A DNA stretch of 50,779 bases from Bacteroidota bacterium (GTDB taxonomy: Bacteria; Bacteroidota; Ignavibacteria; UBA10030; BY39), in assembly GCA_030017895.1 (NCBI GenBank), contig JASEGV010000014.1, forward strand, positions 1 to 50,779. The letters run 5' to 3'. The translations under genes and the position numbers were made by a program. Shown here piece by piece: positions 1 through 6,205 of the stretch; the first letter of the stretch is position 1, and the number at the start of each line of letters is the position of its first letter. The notes under the pieces are model-generated. The model worked only from the letters and a program-made list of their open reading frames with translations, searched no databases and had not been told where the DNA came from.

Positions 1-364
1 TAAAAACATCAATTAATAATCCCAAGGCTAATGGTAAAATTGAGCGTTACCATAGAACTATTGGTGAAGAATGTCTAAGAATAAAATCCCCAGTTACCTT
101 TGAAGACTTTAAGATCTATATTGAAGATTACGTAAATTTCTATAACACTAAAAGACTTCATGCTTCAATTAATTATCTTACGCCGGAAGATTATCTTTTA
201 GGAAGAAAAGTAGAAAGACTTGTTGAAAGAGAATTAAAATTAGAAAATGCAGAAGCGATAAGAGCAAATTATTGGAACTCCATTAATCAAGCAGCTTAAT
301 TTATGATTTTTATTAACCAACTATTATTTTATATTAATTGTAACTTTTCCCTTGAAGCATTACA
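1..364 (+). mobile_element. Right part of an integrase-core (IS3-type) insertion sequence, cut by the window edge
   Basis: This holds the 3' end of a transposase gene and about 65 bases of non-coding end. The right edge is placed at 364 because the mazF-like frame read from the other side (MKSARRGGVWLINLDP) stops matching the MazF family exactly there. The IS then ends in ...GCATTACA, i.e. TG...CA-type termini as in IS3 relatives. The left end is outside the window, so target duplication and inverted repeats cannot be checked. Confidence 0.75.
3..299 (+). CDS. Integrase-core transposase, C-terminal part (5' end outside window)
   Basis: The frame is open from the window edge to TAA at 297-299 (about 98 residues). 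It reads NPKANGKIERYHRTIGEECL, then a VNFYNTKRLHASINYLTPEDYLLG segment. This is the end of a DDE/rve integrase core: the N-x-K-x-E-R block carries the final catalytic glutamate and the Y-N-x-x-R-x-H block follows it. The family is IS3/IS481-like; the group cannot be settled without the missing N-terminus and the OrfA part. The protein would cut and join the ends of its own IS. The upstream catalytic aspartates lie outside the window. Confidence 0.85.
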   Translation, partial: KTSINNPKANGKIERYHRTIGEECLRIKSPVTFEDFKIYIEDYVNFYNTKRLHASINYLTPEDYLLGRKVERLVERELKLENAEAIRANYWNSINQAA

Positions 365-411
365 GGATCAAGATTAATTAACCAAACTCCACCTCTACGC
401 GCGGATTTCAT
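334..411 (-). pseudogene. MazF/PemK-like toxin gene, truncated after 16 codons by the IS
   Basis: On the minus strand an ATG at 411-409, inside the last codons of the antitoxin gene, opens a frame reading MKSARRGGVWLINLDP. R-R-G-x-V-W-L-(I/V)-N-L-D-P is the hallmark start of MazF/PemK/ChpB mRNA interferases. Family resemblance stops at P16, at base 364, and nine IS-encoded residues follow before TAA at 334-336. The remaining roughly 95 residues of a normal toxin are absent here, so the toxin is inactive unless the rest lies beyond the IS and is restored by excision. The 17-base overlap with the antitoxin frame is typical of such operons. Only 16 native residues support the call, but they match well. 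Confidence 0.7.
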
Positions 412-634
412 CGGAATCTAATGAAGTGAAACTTGTCAATTCGTTATCATTGCTATAATCCTGCACAAGCGAATTTGCTGCTGTAGCTAATTGCTTCTTC
501 AGACCTGAGCTTATTTGAAACTCGTGAGGATTAGTAATATCTTTTTCAATGAGATGAAGAACTTCTTCTACTATCCGTAAGCGTTCGACTGTTGGAAGGT
601 TTTTAAGTTCTTCCATTATTTGTCTATGTGTCAT
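395..634 (-). CDS. Small antitoxin of a MazEF-like module
   Basis: A 79-residue protein starting MTHRQIMEELKNLPTVERLR, continuing as a charged helix (IVEEVLHLIEKDI) and a loose polar C-terminus ending DEIRA. The ATG at 634-632 was chosen over an upstream in-frame ATG at 712 because AGGTG sits 6 bases before it, and the extra N-terminus would be an odd hydrophobic stretch. 'xMxELxxLPxxERLxIVExxLxxI' N-termini are common among short antitoxin-like proteins paired with MazF-type toxins. The toxin start overlaps its 3' end. It would bind and neutralise the toxin and repress the operon. With the toxin cut by the IS it is probably an orphan. Confidence 0.6.
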   Translation of the reverse strand: MTHRQIMEELKNLPTVERLRIVEEVLHLIEKDITNPHEFQISSGLKKQLATAANSLVQDYSNDNELTSFTSLDSDEIRA

Positions 635-749
635 TTTTTCACCTAATACATTATGATACAATATACTGAATAGGCAAAGGCTTGTCAAGCTTAAAACATA
701 GCTCATACACAAACGGGCACTGTTTTATTTTTTTTATCTCGCAACAGCA

Positions 750-905
750 TCCGTCAACTGACGGACTATTCATGGTTATGCGATTATCTTCGCATTACCG
801 TGAACGGTAACGCTGACAGAAAAAGCATCATGAATGATGCTAAAACCGCAGGTCAGACCGATTCATCGGTCTTTGTTTAATTAGCATTACCATTGATGGT
901 AATGC
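750..905. repeat. Array of five short hairpins with two-base loops, about 30 bp apart
   Basis: Five interrupted palindromes lie in a gene-free stretch: 750-765 (7-bp arms, loop AC), 792-813 (10-bp arms with one mismatch, loop GA), 824-841 (8 bp, loop GA), 855-872 (8 bp, loop TC) and 884-905 (10 bp, loop TG). Their centres are 45, 30, 31 and 31 bp apart. Arm sequences differ, except that the second and last share GCATTACCRT. An alternative longer pairing of 772-782 with 791-801 is also possible. The last hairpin is followed by TTTATTT and could act as a terminator. No ORF or promoter explains the regularity. Confidence 0.7.
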
Positions 906-912
906 GTTTATT

Positions 913-1040
913 TCAACAGCAAAAGCTTCCGGGTTTGTGTAAAGTTTCCAGACTGCCTTCTCCCTTCTCCCAGCCTTGCTCGGCTTTTACTGCGCTTATC
1001 TCCAATTGCCGCTTCACTCGCTTATCTTTTTCATCCTCGC
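913..1040 (-). pseudogene. Possible C-terminal fragment of an unknown charged protein
   Basis: The minus-strand frame reads EDEKDKRVKRQLEISAVKAE, then a short tail ending GSFCC and TGA at 913. It looks like a charged helical protein end. Further upstream the same frame only runs antisense through the dihydroorotase remnant. If real, it is a second gene fragment abutting the truncated dihydroorotase near 1040, which would mark a junction. No family is recognised, and it may be chance. Confidence 0.2.
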
Positions 1041-1044
1041 AGGG

Positions 1045-1962
1045 CGCTACAGGCAAGTGGACGTGCGCGTGGGCGCCAACCTCTGCCCCAGCCATGAGGA
1101 AGTCCCGAAGCTGATGGGAAGGCTTTTTGAATGGTTTTCAGGCGCAGAAAAGGCAATGCACCCATTCGAGCTTGCCGCGCTTGCGCACCTCAAGTCATTC
1201 CCACGGCAAAAGCCGGTCTGCGTTCATGCCGAGGACCGCGAGCGGATTGCCGAGCGTGTGGGCAAGTTCAAGCGGCAGAACGAGGTGCAGGACAAGCTGG
1301 TTTCGCAGATTGCCTGCGAGTTTGCGCTTCGCGAGGCAGGGAGGCTGAACCGGCGCGTTCACATCTGCCACCTCACCACTGGCCTGGAAATAGAGCTTTG
1401 CCGGCGCTACAAAAACGCGACCTACGAGATAACCCCGAACCATCTTTTCATGTCCACCGCAGACATCAGGTGCCTGGGGCCGTTGGGCAGGATAAACCCT
1501 CCCTTGCGCGACAAGCGCGAGCAGGCTGCATTGTGGCGGAACATAAACGATGATACAATAATTGCATCCGACCACGCGCCGCATTTGATAGCGCACAAGC
1601 TTTCCGGCTCGCCGGGATTTCCGGGCGTGGGCACGCTCCTGCCCCTGATGCTCAACGCAGTGCATGAAAAGAAAATAACAATGGAGCTTCTTGTGAAAAT
1701 GTGCGCATATAACCCCTCGGCTGCCTTCTGCCTCAGCTCCAAGGGCTCGCTCGCGCCGGGCTTTGACGCGGACATTGTTCTTGTGGACATGAAAAAGAAG
1801 TGGAGGATAACCGCTGAGAACCGCCTCTCCAAGTGCGGCTGGACGCCGTTTGAGGGCAGGGAAGTATATGGGAAAATAGAAAAGGTCTTCCTGCGCGGGA
1901 AGCTCGCTTACGACGGGGAAAAAGTCATCTCCAAGCCCGGCGATGGCAGGGAATTGCTCTAG
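1045..1962 (+). pseudogene. pyrC: Dihydroorotase, N-terminally truncated, archaeal-type
   Basis: About 305 residues match the class I/archaeal dihydroorotase/allantoinase amidohydrolases, which close carbamoyl-aspartate to dihydroorotate in pyrimidine synthesis. Visible blocks are VCVHAED, HICHLTTGLEIE, EITPNHLFM, a product-binding GPLGRINPPLRD, the catalytic ASDHAPH, GFPGVGTLLPLML, and the C-terminal GSLAPGFDADIVLVD beta strand. The first 90-110 residues, including the metal-binding HxH of the first strand, are missing. Family resemblance begins only around VDVRVGANL, and what precedes it (from an ATG at 976) looks like unrelated sequence. The fragment is far more GC-rich than the bacterial genes at 4.6 kb and beyond, so it is probably from another organism. 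It cannot be active as it stands. Confidence 0.75.
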
Positions 1963-2042
1963 TTTCAGCTTTCTTCTCACAGAAAAAGAACCCGGTTCAA
2001 CACCCATTCATCCATCAGAAGCCTTTACGCTGATTTCCCCCT

Positions 2043-2162
2043 TCAGCCGACGGTGTGGACTTTGCCATCGCACTTGTCCGTGCTTGTGATTTTCGCGCCC
2101 TTGCGCTCCTTTTCAGTTATGAGCGTGTCATAGCACCATTGGCAATATTTTTTCTTTGCCAC
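2043..2162 (-). CDS. Tiny Cys-containing protein of 39 residues
   Basis: A short frame with a GTG start at 2162-2160 is preceded by GGAGG seven bases upstream, the best ribosome-binding site in this part of the window. It begins (M)AKKKYCQWCYDTLITEKE and ends KCDGKVHTVG. One CxxC pair plus a later Cys and His suggest a small zinc-binding fold. It is lysine-rich and sits in the same high-GC block as the dihydroorotase remnant. I recognise no family. The strong Shine-Dalgarno and clean composition argue for a real gene. Confidence 0.55.
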   Translation of the reverse strand: MAKKKYCQWCYDTLITEKERKGAKITSTDKCDGKVHTVG

Positions 2163-2207
2163 AACCAGGCCTCCGTGGTTTTTTCATCCTTCAATGTCTA
2201 ATGAGCG

Positions 2208-2903
2208 TCAGTCCTGCTTCGACTTGGTAAAGAAGTCGGTGGCGGGCGCGTCCTTCTTCTCCTCAGGCGGCTTTTGCTTTTGAACCTGCTCAGCCTTATT
2301 TTCAGAGGCTTTGCCGTCCTTTTCAAGAGACTCTTCCATGCCGGTCTTTGGACGGTGCTTCTCGGCTATGCCCTTGGTTTTCTCATATTCACCCTTCCGC
2401 CTCTTCCTCTCCTCCCTGTCCTGTGCCTTCTCGCCTTCCTTTTTCGTTTGACTGCCGCCCTTTGGCTGGGATTTTTTCTGCTCGTTGAGTTTCTGGAGTT
2501 GTTCGTTAGTCCATTTTGTGAACTGATCGAAAACATCTGCGCCATATTCTTTTTTCATATACTCTTGCAGTTTATTGAACCCCTCCTCGGTTCTCTTGAA
2601 TTTTTGTTCTTTCCCTAACCCCGTTACAGTATAATATTTACTATCTGCAGAAACTATTAGTCCGTGCTCTTTGTTTAAATAATCTTTTTTTTCCATAACT
2701 TCTTCAAATTCTTTAAATGATACAATTTCATCTTTCTTCCCTACTAGAGCAGAGAAATCTTTCTTTTTTTCTGATTTTGGAATATTTGGAATCCGAACGC
2801 GCTCTTTTTCCAATCCCCCTTCTAGCATGGGCTGTCGATTGATTGGGATTTCATTAAGCGGTGGCTTCTGCTCCTTTTTTGATACGGGTTCAGCATTTCC
2901 CAT
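2208..2903 (-). CDS. Hydrophilic, lysine/glutamate-rich protein of unknown function
   Basis: 231 residues with no signal peptide or membrane segment. Residues roughly 45-130 look like a small folded part (FSALVGKKDEIVSFKEFEEV, then a segment with YYTVTGLG and a YMKKEYGADVFDQFTKW helix). Residues 130-231 are a low-complexity charged tail (repeated KK/EE/QK), probably disordered or coiled. The start MGNAEPVSKK is 17 bases after the stop of the upstream unknown gene, so the two may be co-transcribed. The foreign style of the block and the lack of recognisable relatives leave origin and function open. Confidence 0.5.
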   Translation of the reverse strand: MGNAEPVSKKEQKPPLNEIPINRQPMLEGGLEKERVRIPNIPKSEKKKDFSALVGKKDEIVSFKEFEEVMEKKDYLNKEHGLIVSADSKYYTVTGLGKEQKFKRTEEGFNKLQEYMKKEYGADVFDQFTKWTNEQLQKLNEQKKSQPKGGSQTKKEGEKAQDREERKRRKGEYEKTKGIAEKHRPKTGMEESLEKDGKASENKAEQVQKQKPPEEKKDAPATDFFTKSKQD

Positions 2904-2919
2904 ATTATCAACCTGGTCG

Positions 2920-3612
2920 CTAGTTAAAGATGGCCGCCACTTCGTCCTTTTTCATTTCCATTTCCCCCGTTCTTAATACCTGAATTTTGAAACCCGCAAA
3001 TTCATCATCTCTTACGTCAACCACATCTGACCCATTTCCTTCCCTAATTGTTGCGCGGGTTAGTCGCGGAAAACCATCTCCAAAGCGATCAGCGTATTTC
3101 CTCTGAATCACAGTATTTGTTTTCATTATCAGTATCATTGTGTTTGTTGTGGCAAAAAGTGTGCCATCGGATGACACGTATATAGCTCCGTCATGAGTGA
3201 AAATCTTACTTCCATCTTTTGGTTTTAATGTCCCAACATGTACGGTATCAAATGAAGAATTGGGGGTCACGCGATCAATCCAATTTTCTGCTACCACGTA
3301 TGCACAATTACCGACGCCATCTATATTTGTGTATATAATTTGTTTTATATCTCCTTTCTTAATCTCAATATCAAACGTCTTTTCCCCGACTATCTTGATG
3401 CCGTTCTCGTAAGTAACTTTCATCTCTTTCGGCACCTCTATCTTCGCGACCTGTTTCGCCTCGTTCTTGTTTTCCTTCACCGCGCTCGCTACCGGTTTGT
3501 TCGCTGCAAAGTTTCTGTCTGCCTTTTCTTGTGCGCTTGCGGGCGTGAATGCTGCGCTGAGTGTAAAACAAATCTGCGCAGTTATGCCATCTATACCAAA
3601 TCTTGTATACAT
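2920..3612 (-). CDS. Unknown protein, N-terminus fused at a sequence junction
   Basis: 230 residues. Residues about 10-28 (AQICFTLSAAFTPASAQ) resemble a signal peptide with an AxA-like cleavage site, so it may be exported. The rest is beta-rich (IEIKKGDIKQIIYTNIDGVG, then HVGTLKPKDGSKIF, AIYVSSDGTLFATTNTMI) and ends EMKKDEVAAIFN. The first residues (MYTRFGIDG) overlap, in another frame, the coding sequence of the glycosidase-like gene. The true start was therefore probably lost and replaced at a junction near 3570-3600. No family recognised. Confidence 0.45.
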   Translation of the reverse strand: MYTRFGIDGITAQICFTLSAAFTPASAQEKADRNFAANKPVASAVKENKNEAKQVAKIEVPKEMKVTYENGIKIVGEKTFDIEIKKGDIKQIIYTNIDGVGNCAYVVAENWIDRVTPNSSFDTVHVGTLKPKDGSKIFTHDGAIYVSSDGTLFATTNTMILIMKTNTVIQRKYADRFGDGFPRLTRATIREGNGSDVVDVRDDEFAGFKIQVLRTGEMEMKKDEVAAIFN

Positions 3613-4498
3613 CTCTCTCTTTTACAACACAAGATTGAAAGAGACCTTCTTTATCATCGGTGGAATGCTCTGTCGTGAGAATAGGATTTCCTCCGTACTT
3701 TCCCCATGCAATTCCATCTTTTGAAGCCGCATAGCCGATAGCACGCTGTTTCGTATTGCCAAAATAGAATGCCTCATAGTAGGAACTATCCGGCAGTACA
3801 TCGGCAATCCATTGCTCGTACTCGTCCCATGTGCCTGCCTCACCTGATTCAAATAGCGGATTATGGAGTGTGTCTTTTATCCAGTTAATTCCATCCGAAG
3901 AAGTAGCAATGCCTGACTGCCATCGTGTGTCAGAGCGAAAACCGTTGTACCACATCTTCCACTGTTTGCCCTGCTTGAGAACAGGTCCGGCAGATAATCC
4001 GTAATCATCCCACCAACCCGGGTCGCCCCGCTTCAACACAGGATTGTTGGCGTCGTCTTTCGTCCACGATATGCCATCAGAAGAAATTGCGTGGCAAATC
4101 ACTCCAGTATTCGTATAGCTGCGGGCTGTGTAATACATGTGGTAGTTGGTACCATCGTAAACCACAGCACCCGGTGAAACAACGTGGTCGTCAATTGCAC
4201 CTCGCGGTCCAACTCTTAGAATGGGATTGCCGGGATACTTTGCCCATGTGAGACCATCAGCAGACGTTGCATATCCGATTTGCCTGCAAGTGTCGTTATT
4301 ACCTGCGTACCACATTCGATAGAGCTCGCCGTCGAAAAGTATGCGTGGATGCGAGACTTGTTTGCTCTCCCATGAACCATCGTGTCCGACCCGGAGAACG
4401 GGATTTCCTTCGTATTTTGTGAAAAGTGTTTGTGCACCAGCAATGATTGAGAAAAAACACAAAGAAATGAATGCGAGTATTTTGGGATAATACATCAT
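3371..4498 (-). CDS. Secreted five-bladed beta-propeller glycosidase-like protein, C-terminus replaced
   Basis: The start at 4498 is chosen because AAAGGAG lies 7 bases upstream. The protein begins MMYYPKILAFISLCFFSIIA then GAQ, a signal peptide. Residues 25-290 contain repeated blade motifs of the GH43/GH32/GH130-like superfamily: (R/K)MWYAG, IGYATSADGLTWAKYPGNPI, YHMYYTA, ISSDGISWTKD, WKMWYNG, IATSSDGINWIKD. Such proteins bind or cut plant- or mannan-type glycans, but the substrate cannot be told. After about IWYRWHN (near 3590) the frame turns into a lysine/arginine-rich tail that is simply another gene read out of frame. The native C-terminus is therefore missing. Confidence 0.65.
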   Translation of the reverse strand: MMYYPKILAFISLCFFSIIAGAQTLFTKYEGNPVLRVGHDGSWESKQVSHPRILFDGELYRMWYAGNNDTCRQIGYATSADGLTWAKYPGNPILRVGPRGAIDDHVVSPGAVVYDGTNYHMYYTARSYTNTGVICHAISSDGISWTKDDANNPVLKRGDPGWWDDYGLSAGPVLKQGKQWKMWYNGFRSDTRWQSGIATSSDGINWIKDTLHNPLFESGEAGTWDEYEQWIADVLPDSSYYEAFYFGNTKQRAIGYAASKDGIAWGKYGGNPILTTEHSTDDKEGLFQSCVVKERDVYKIWYRWHNCADLFYTQRSIHARKRTRKGRQKLCSEQTGSERGEGKQERGETGREDRGAERDESYLRERHQDSRGKDV

Positions 4499-4539
4499 AT
4501 ATATCTCCTTTGTCATTTTTTAAGTTCGATTTCGATTGC

Positions 4540-4590
4540 AAACCTCCCGAAGTTTGATTGAGTTTAATTTTAGAAAACCTTCGGGAGATT
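4540..4590. repeat. Hairpin repeat R, copy 1
   Basis: Arms AACCTCCCGAAG and its near-complement around CTTCGGGAGATT enclose an AT-rich loop containing TTGATTGAGTTTAATTTTAG. The same element recurs at 5157-5206 and 5909-5982. This copy sits 32 bp beyond the stop of the DUF2442 gene. Confidence 0.85.
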
Positions 4591-4622
4591 CACTTTTTCC
4601 ACACGTTGCAAATTTTCAATTT

Positions 4623-4865
4623 TTAAAAATTAGTCAGCGATTCGACAGAAATATCTTCATCAATTTCTTCCCAGTGAACTCCTATACCCTCACCTATTAA
4701 CCGCCAATTGTTACGCTGCTCATTATTCGCATCTCGTAATTTTGGGAACCAATCGAGGGGTACGCTCACCTCACGTCCGTCTAAGAAACGGGCATGAAGC
4801 ATTAAATCGTCGAACCATACATTTTTTATGAAAGACGCTGCGGTCTTAACGGCTAAAGTACTCAT
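4623..4865 (-). CDS. DUF2442-type small protein (partner of the DUF4160 gene)
   Basis: 80 residues. The features seen are FDDLMLHARFLDGREVSVPL, then DWFPKLRDAN and NNWRLIGEGIGVHWEEIDED with SVESL near the end. The pattern L-x-x-x-F-x-D-G-R-x-V-x-x-P-L-x-W-x-P-x-L and the closing G-x-x-I-x-W-x-x-x-D-x-D-I-S are typical of DUF2442. Genes of this family are usually paired with DUF4160 and treated as a putative type II toxin-antitoxin module, mostly on genomic evidence. It overlaps the upstream DUF4160 gene by 20 bases, implying translational coupling. Cytoplasmic. Confidence 0.8.
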   Translation of the reverse strand: MSTLAVKTAASFIKNVWFDDLMLHARFLDGREVSVPLDWFPKLRDANNEQRNNWRLIGEGIGVHWEEIDEDISVESLTNF

Positions 4866-5082
4866 TCCATTTCTCCTTAAATAAAATACATTTTGTTATT
4901 ATCAATTTACGAATATCATTTAATTCTCTTGCATCATAACCGACTGACCGTGAAAGCTCTACGGGGTCAAGCCAAAATTTTGCATAATTGTCATCGGACT
5001 CAACATGAATATGTGGCGGCTCATTAAATTCTCTGCTGAAAAAGAAAAACCTATAATTTTTAATCCTTAATATCGTCGGCAT
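4846..5082 (-). CDS. DUF4160-type small protein (putative toxin-antitoxin partner)
   Basis: 78 residues beginning MPTILRIKNYRFFFFSREFN and carrying EPPHIHVESDDNYAKFWLDP. 'PTI-x-x-x-x-Y-R-(F/I)-x-F-(F/Y)-S-x-(E/D)-x-x-E-P-x-H-(I/V)-H-V' is the signature of DUF4160. First gene of a two-gene operon with the DUF2442 protein. A clear promoter lies just upstream (-35 TTGATA at 5132-5137, -10 TATAAT at 5109-5114). Whether this or the partner is the toxin is not known from the sequence. Confidence 0.8.
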   Translation of the reverse strand: MPTILRIKNYRFFFFSREFNEPPHIHVESDDNYAKFWLDPVELSRSVGYDARELNDIRKLIITKCILFKEKWNEYFSR

Positions 5083-5108
5083 ACGCTAAATAAAAAGTCT
5101 TCTGTATT

Positions 5109-5137
5109 ATTATAACAAAATATAATATGATTATCAA
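5109..5137 (-). promoter_or_regulatory. Sigma-70-type promoter of the DUF4160/DUF2442 pair
   Basis: Read on the minus strand: TTGATA (5137-5132), 17-base spacer, TATAAT (5114-5109). The expected start point is about 20 bases before the ATG at 5082. The -35 box begins 20 bp inside of repeat R copy 2. Confidence 0.7.
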
Positions 5138-5156
5138 AGCAAACACAGCCGTTGCG

Positions 5157-5390
5157 AACCTCCAGAATGTTGATTGAGTTTAATTTTAGAAAACCTTCAG
5201 GAGGTTAAGCCGAACTGTCGGGTACAATATCCCTCGACAAGTGGTGTAGAACACCATGGCGCTTTAGGCGCTCACTCGGGGTGGGCGCTTTAGCATGTCA
5301 ATTGTCTGTGCTCTTCGACAGACTAAGAGTCCGTCGTACCGGTTATGTTATTTTACTTCTTCTTATCCGGGTACGGCGGAATTAGAAGAA
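5157..5390. repeat. Repeat R copy 2 plus duplicated tail of the tricorn gene (copy A)
   Basis: 5157-5206 is the hairpin repeat. The following bases to about 5390 match 5983-6205 with scattered substitutions. The matched part includes the last 12 or so codons of the tricorn-like gene (minus-strand IPPYPDKKK and TAA) at about 5345-5390. Copy A has an extra stretch near 5241-5273 containing the palindrome TGGTGTAGAACACCA. It ends exactly at the stop codon of the RelE-like toxin gene. No gene lies in 5083-5390. Confidence 0.8.
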
Positions 5391-5657
5391 TCACATTTTA
5401 CGATAGACATCTTTCCGATGGCGAACATGATATATGAAAATTATTTTATCATGGACGTTGACCTGATATATTACACGGTAGTCGCCAATTCGTATTCGAT
5501 AGCTTGATTCACTACCAAGAAGTTTACGATGTTGTTTAGGATATGGGTCGTTAGAAAGCGTTGAAACCGAATCGATTATCCTCGGGATTTGTTGTCTGTC
5601 TATACCTCTCAAATCTCGTTTGGCAGATTCCTTCCAGTGGATACTATAAGAGCCCAT
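5391..5657 (-). CDS. RelE/ParE-family toxin
   Basis: 88 residues from ATG at 5657: MGSYSIHWKESAKRDLRGID at the start, then a core reading YRIRIGDYRVIYQV and a close IFIYHVRHRKDVYRKM. The 'YR-x-R-x-G-D-Y-R-(V/I)-(I/L)-Y' strand and C-terminal 'V-x-H-R-K-(D/E)-V-Y' are diagnostic of RelE-type toxins, which cut mRNA on the ribosome using the conserved Arg and Tyr residues seen here. An in-frame TTG two codons earlier is a less likely start. The start overlaps the antitoxin's last 14 bases (translational coupling). The stop codon abuts the duplicated tricorn tail. Confidence 0.88.
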   Translation of the reverse strand: MGSYSIHWKESAKRDLRGIDRQQIPRIIDSVSTLSNDPYPKQHRKLLGSESSYRIRIGDYRVIYQVNVHDKIIFIYHVRHRKDVYRKM

Positions 5658-5835
5658 CGGCAACTAATTGTCTTTTCAATTCTTCAAAGCTCGTTGTCGG
5701 TTCATCGCGCCGCTCGGCTATCACAGCTAGGTCATGAACATCTTCCATTAATTCTTCAAACTCTTCCAATGGAATCACCACAGCAGTTTTATCGCCCGCC
5801 TCATTTGTTAGGTACTGTGTTTGAATTTTATTCAT
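5644..5835 (-). CDS. Phd/RelB-type antitoxin
   Basis: 63 residues: MNKIQTQYLTNEAGDKTAVV, then IPLEEFEELMEDVHDLAVIA and a tail with TTSFEELKRQLVADGLL. The N-terminal beta strand/helix with 'xxxVVIPLEEFEELxEDxxDLxxIAER' is typical of Phd/YefM- and RelB-like antitoxins. The C-terminal helix (FEELKRQLVADGLL) is the toxin-binding part. AGGA lies 9 bases before the ATG. It is the first gene of the operon and likely represses its own promoter just upstream. Confidence 0.88.
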   Translation of the reverse strand: MNKIQTQYLTNEAGDKTAVVIPLEEFEELMEDVHDLAVIAERRDEPTTSFEELKRQLVADGLL

Positions 5836-5867
5836 TTTAAATTCCTGTTATAGAATTATACTATAAG

Positions 5868-5895
5868 AATATAGTGAAAGAACTGATATTATCAA
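5868..5895 (-). promoter_or_regulatory. Promoter of the RelBE-like operon
   Basis: On the minus strand: TTGATA (5895-5890), 16-base spacer, TATATT (5873-5868). It overlaps short AT-rich dyads where the antitoxin could bind. The -35 box starts 14 bp inside repeat R copy 3, closely matching the layout of the DUF4160 promoter next to copy 2. Confidence 0.55.
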
Positions 5896-5908
5896 ATTGA
5901 CTAAGGGA

Positions 5909-6205
5909 AAACCTCCCGACCCGAAGGGTTCCTTCGGAAAGGTTGATTGAGTTTAATCTTAGAAATCCTTCGGGAGGTTAAGCCGAACTGTCGGGTACAA
6001 TATCCCTCGACAAGCTCGGGATGGGCGCTTTAGCGTGTCGATTGTCTGTGCCTCTTCGACAGACTAAGAGTCCGTCGTACCGACTGTCTGTGCTTTTCTG
6101 ACTGACTGAAGCCCGCCCGAACGAAACGGTCGGGCGGGTCCGTCGTACCGGTTATGTTATTTTACTTCTTCTTATCCGGATACGGCGGAATCGGAAGAAT
6201 ATTCT
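5909..6205. repeat. Repeat R copy 3 plus original tail of the tricorn gene (copy B)
   Basis: 5909-5982 is the third hairpin repeat. It has an enlarged left arm with a nested CCGAAGGGTTCCTTCGG palindrome and the arm TCCTTCGGGAGGTT on the right. 5983-6205 matches copy A (5207-5390). It carries its own insertion around 6081-6147 that contains a GC-rich palindrome (arms GCCCGCCCGA and TCGGGCGGGT, near 6110-6139). The 326 bases between the antitoxin start and the tricorn stop hold only these repeats and the promoter. Confidence 0.8.

Noticed and set aside
750-905. Hairpin array as a CRISPR
   Set aside because: Spacing is near 30 bp, but the repeated units differ in sequence and there is no constant repeat, spacer pattern or cas gene.
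1195-2007. A 270-codon open frame opposite the dihydroorotase remnant
   Set aside because: It is the antisense shadow of a GC-rich coding region and shows no family motifs, while the plus strand has clear dihydroorotase blocks.
4540-6205. Assembly duplication as the cause of the repeated tricorn tail
   Set aside because: The two copies differ by many substitutions and by separate insertions, so they are real, diverged copies, although long reads were not available.
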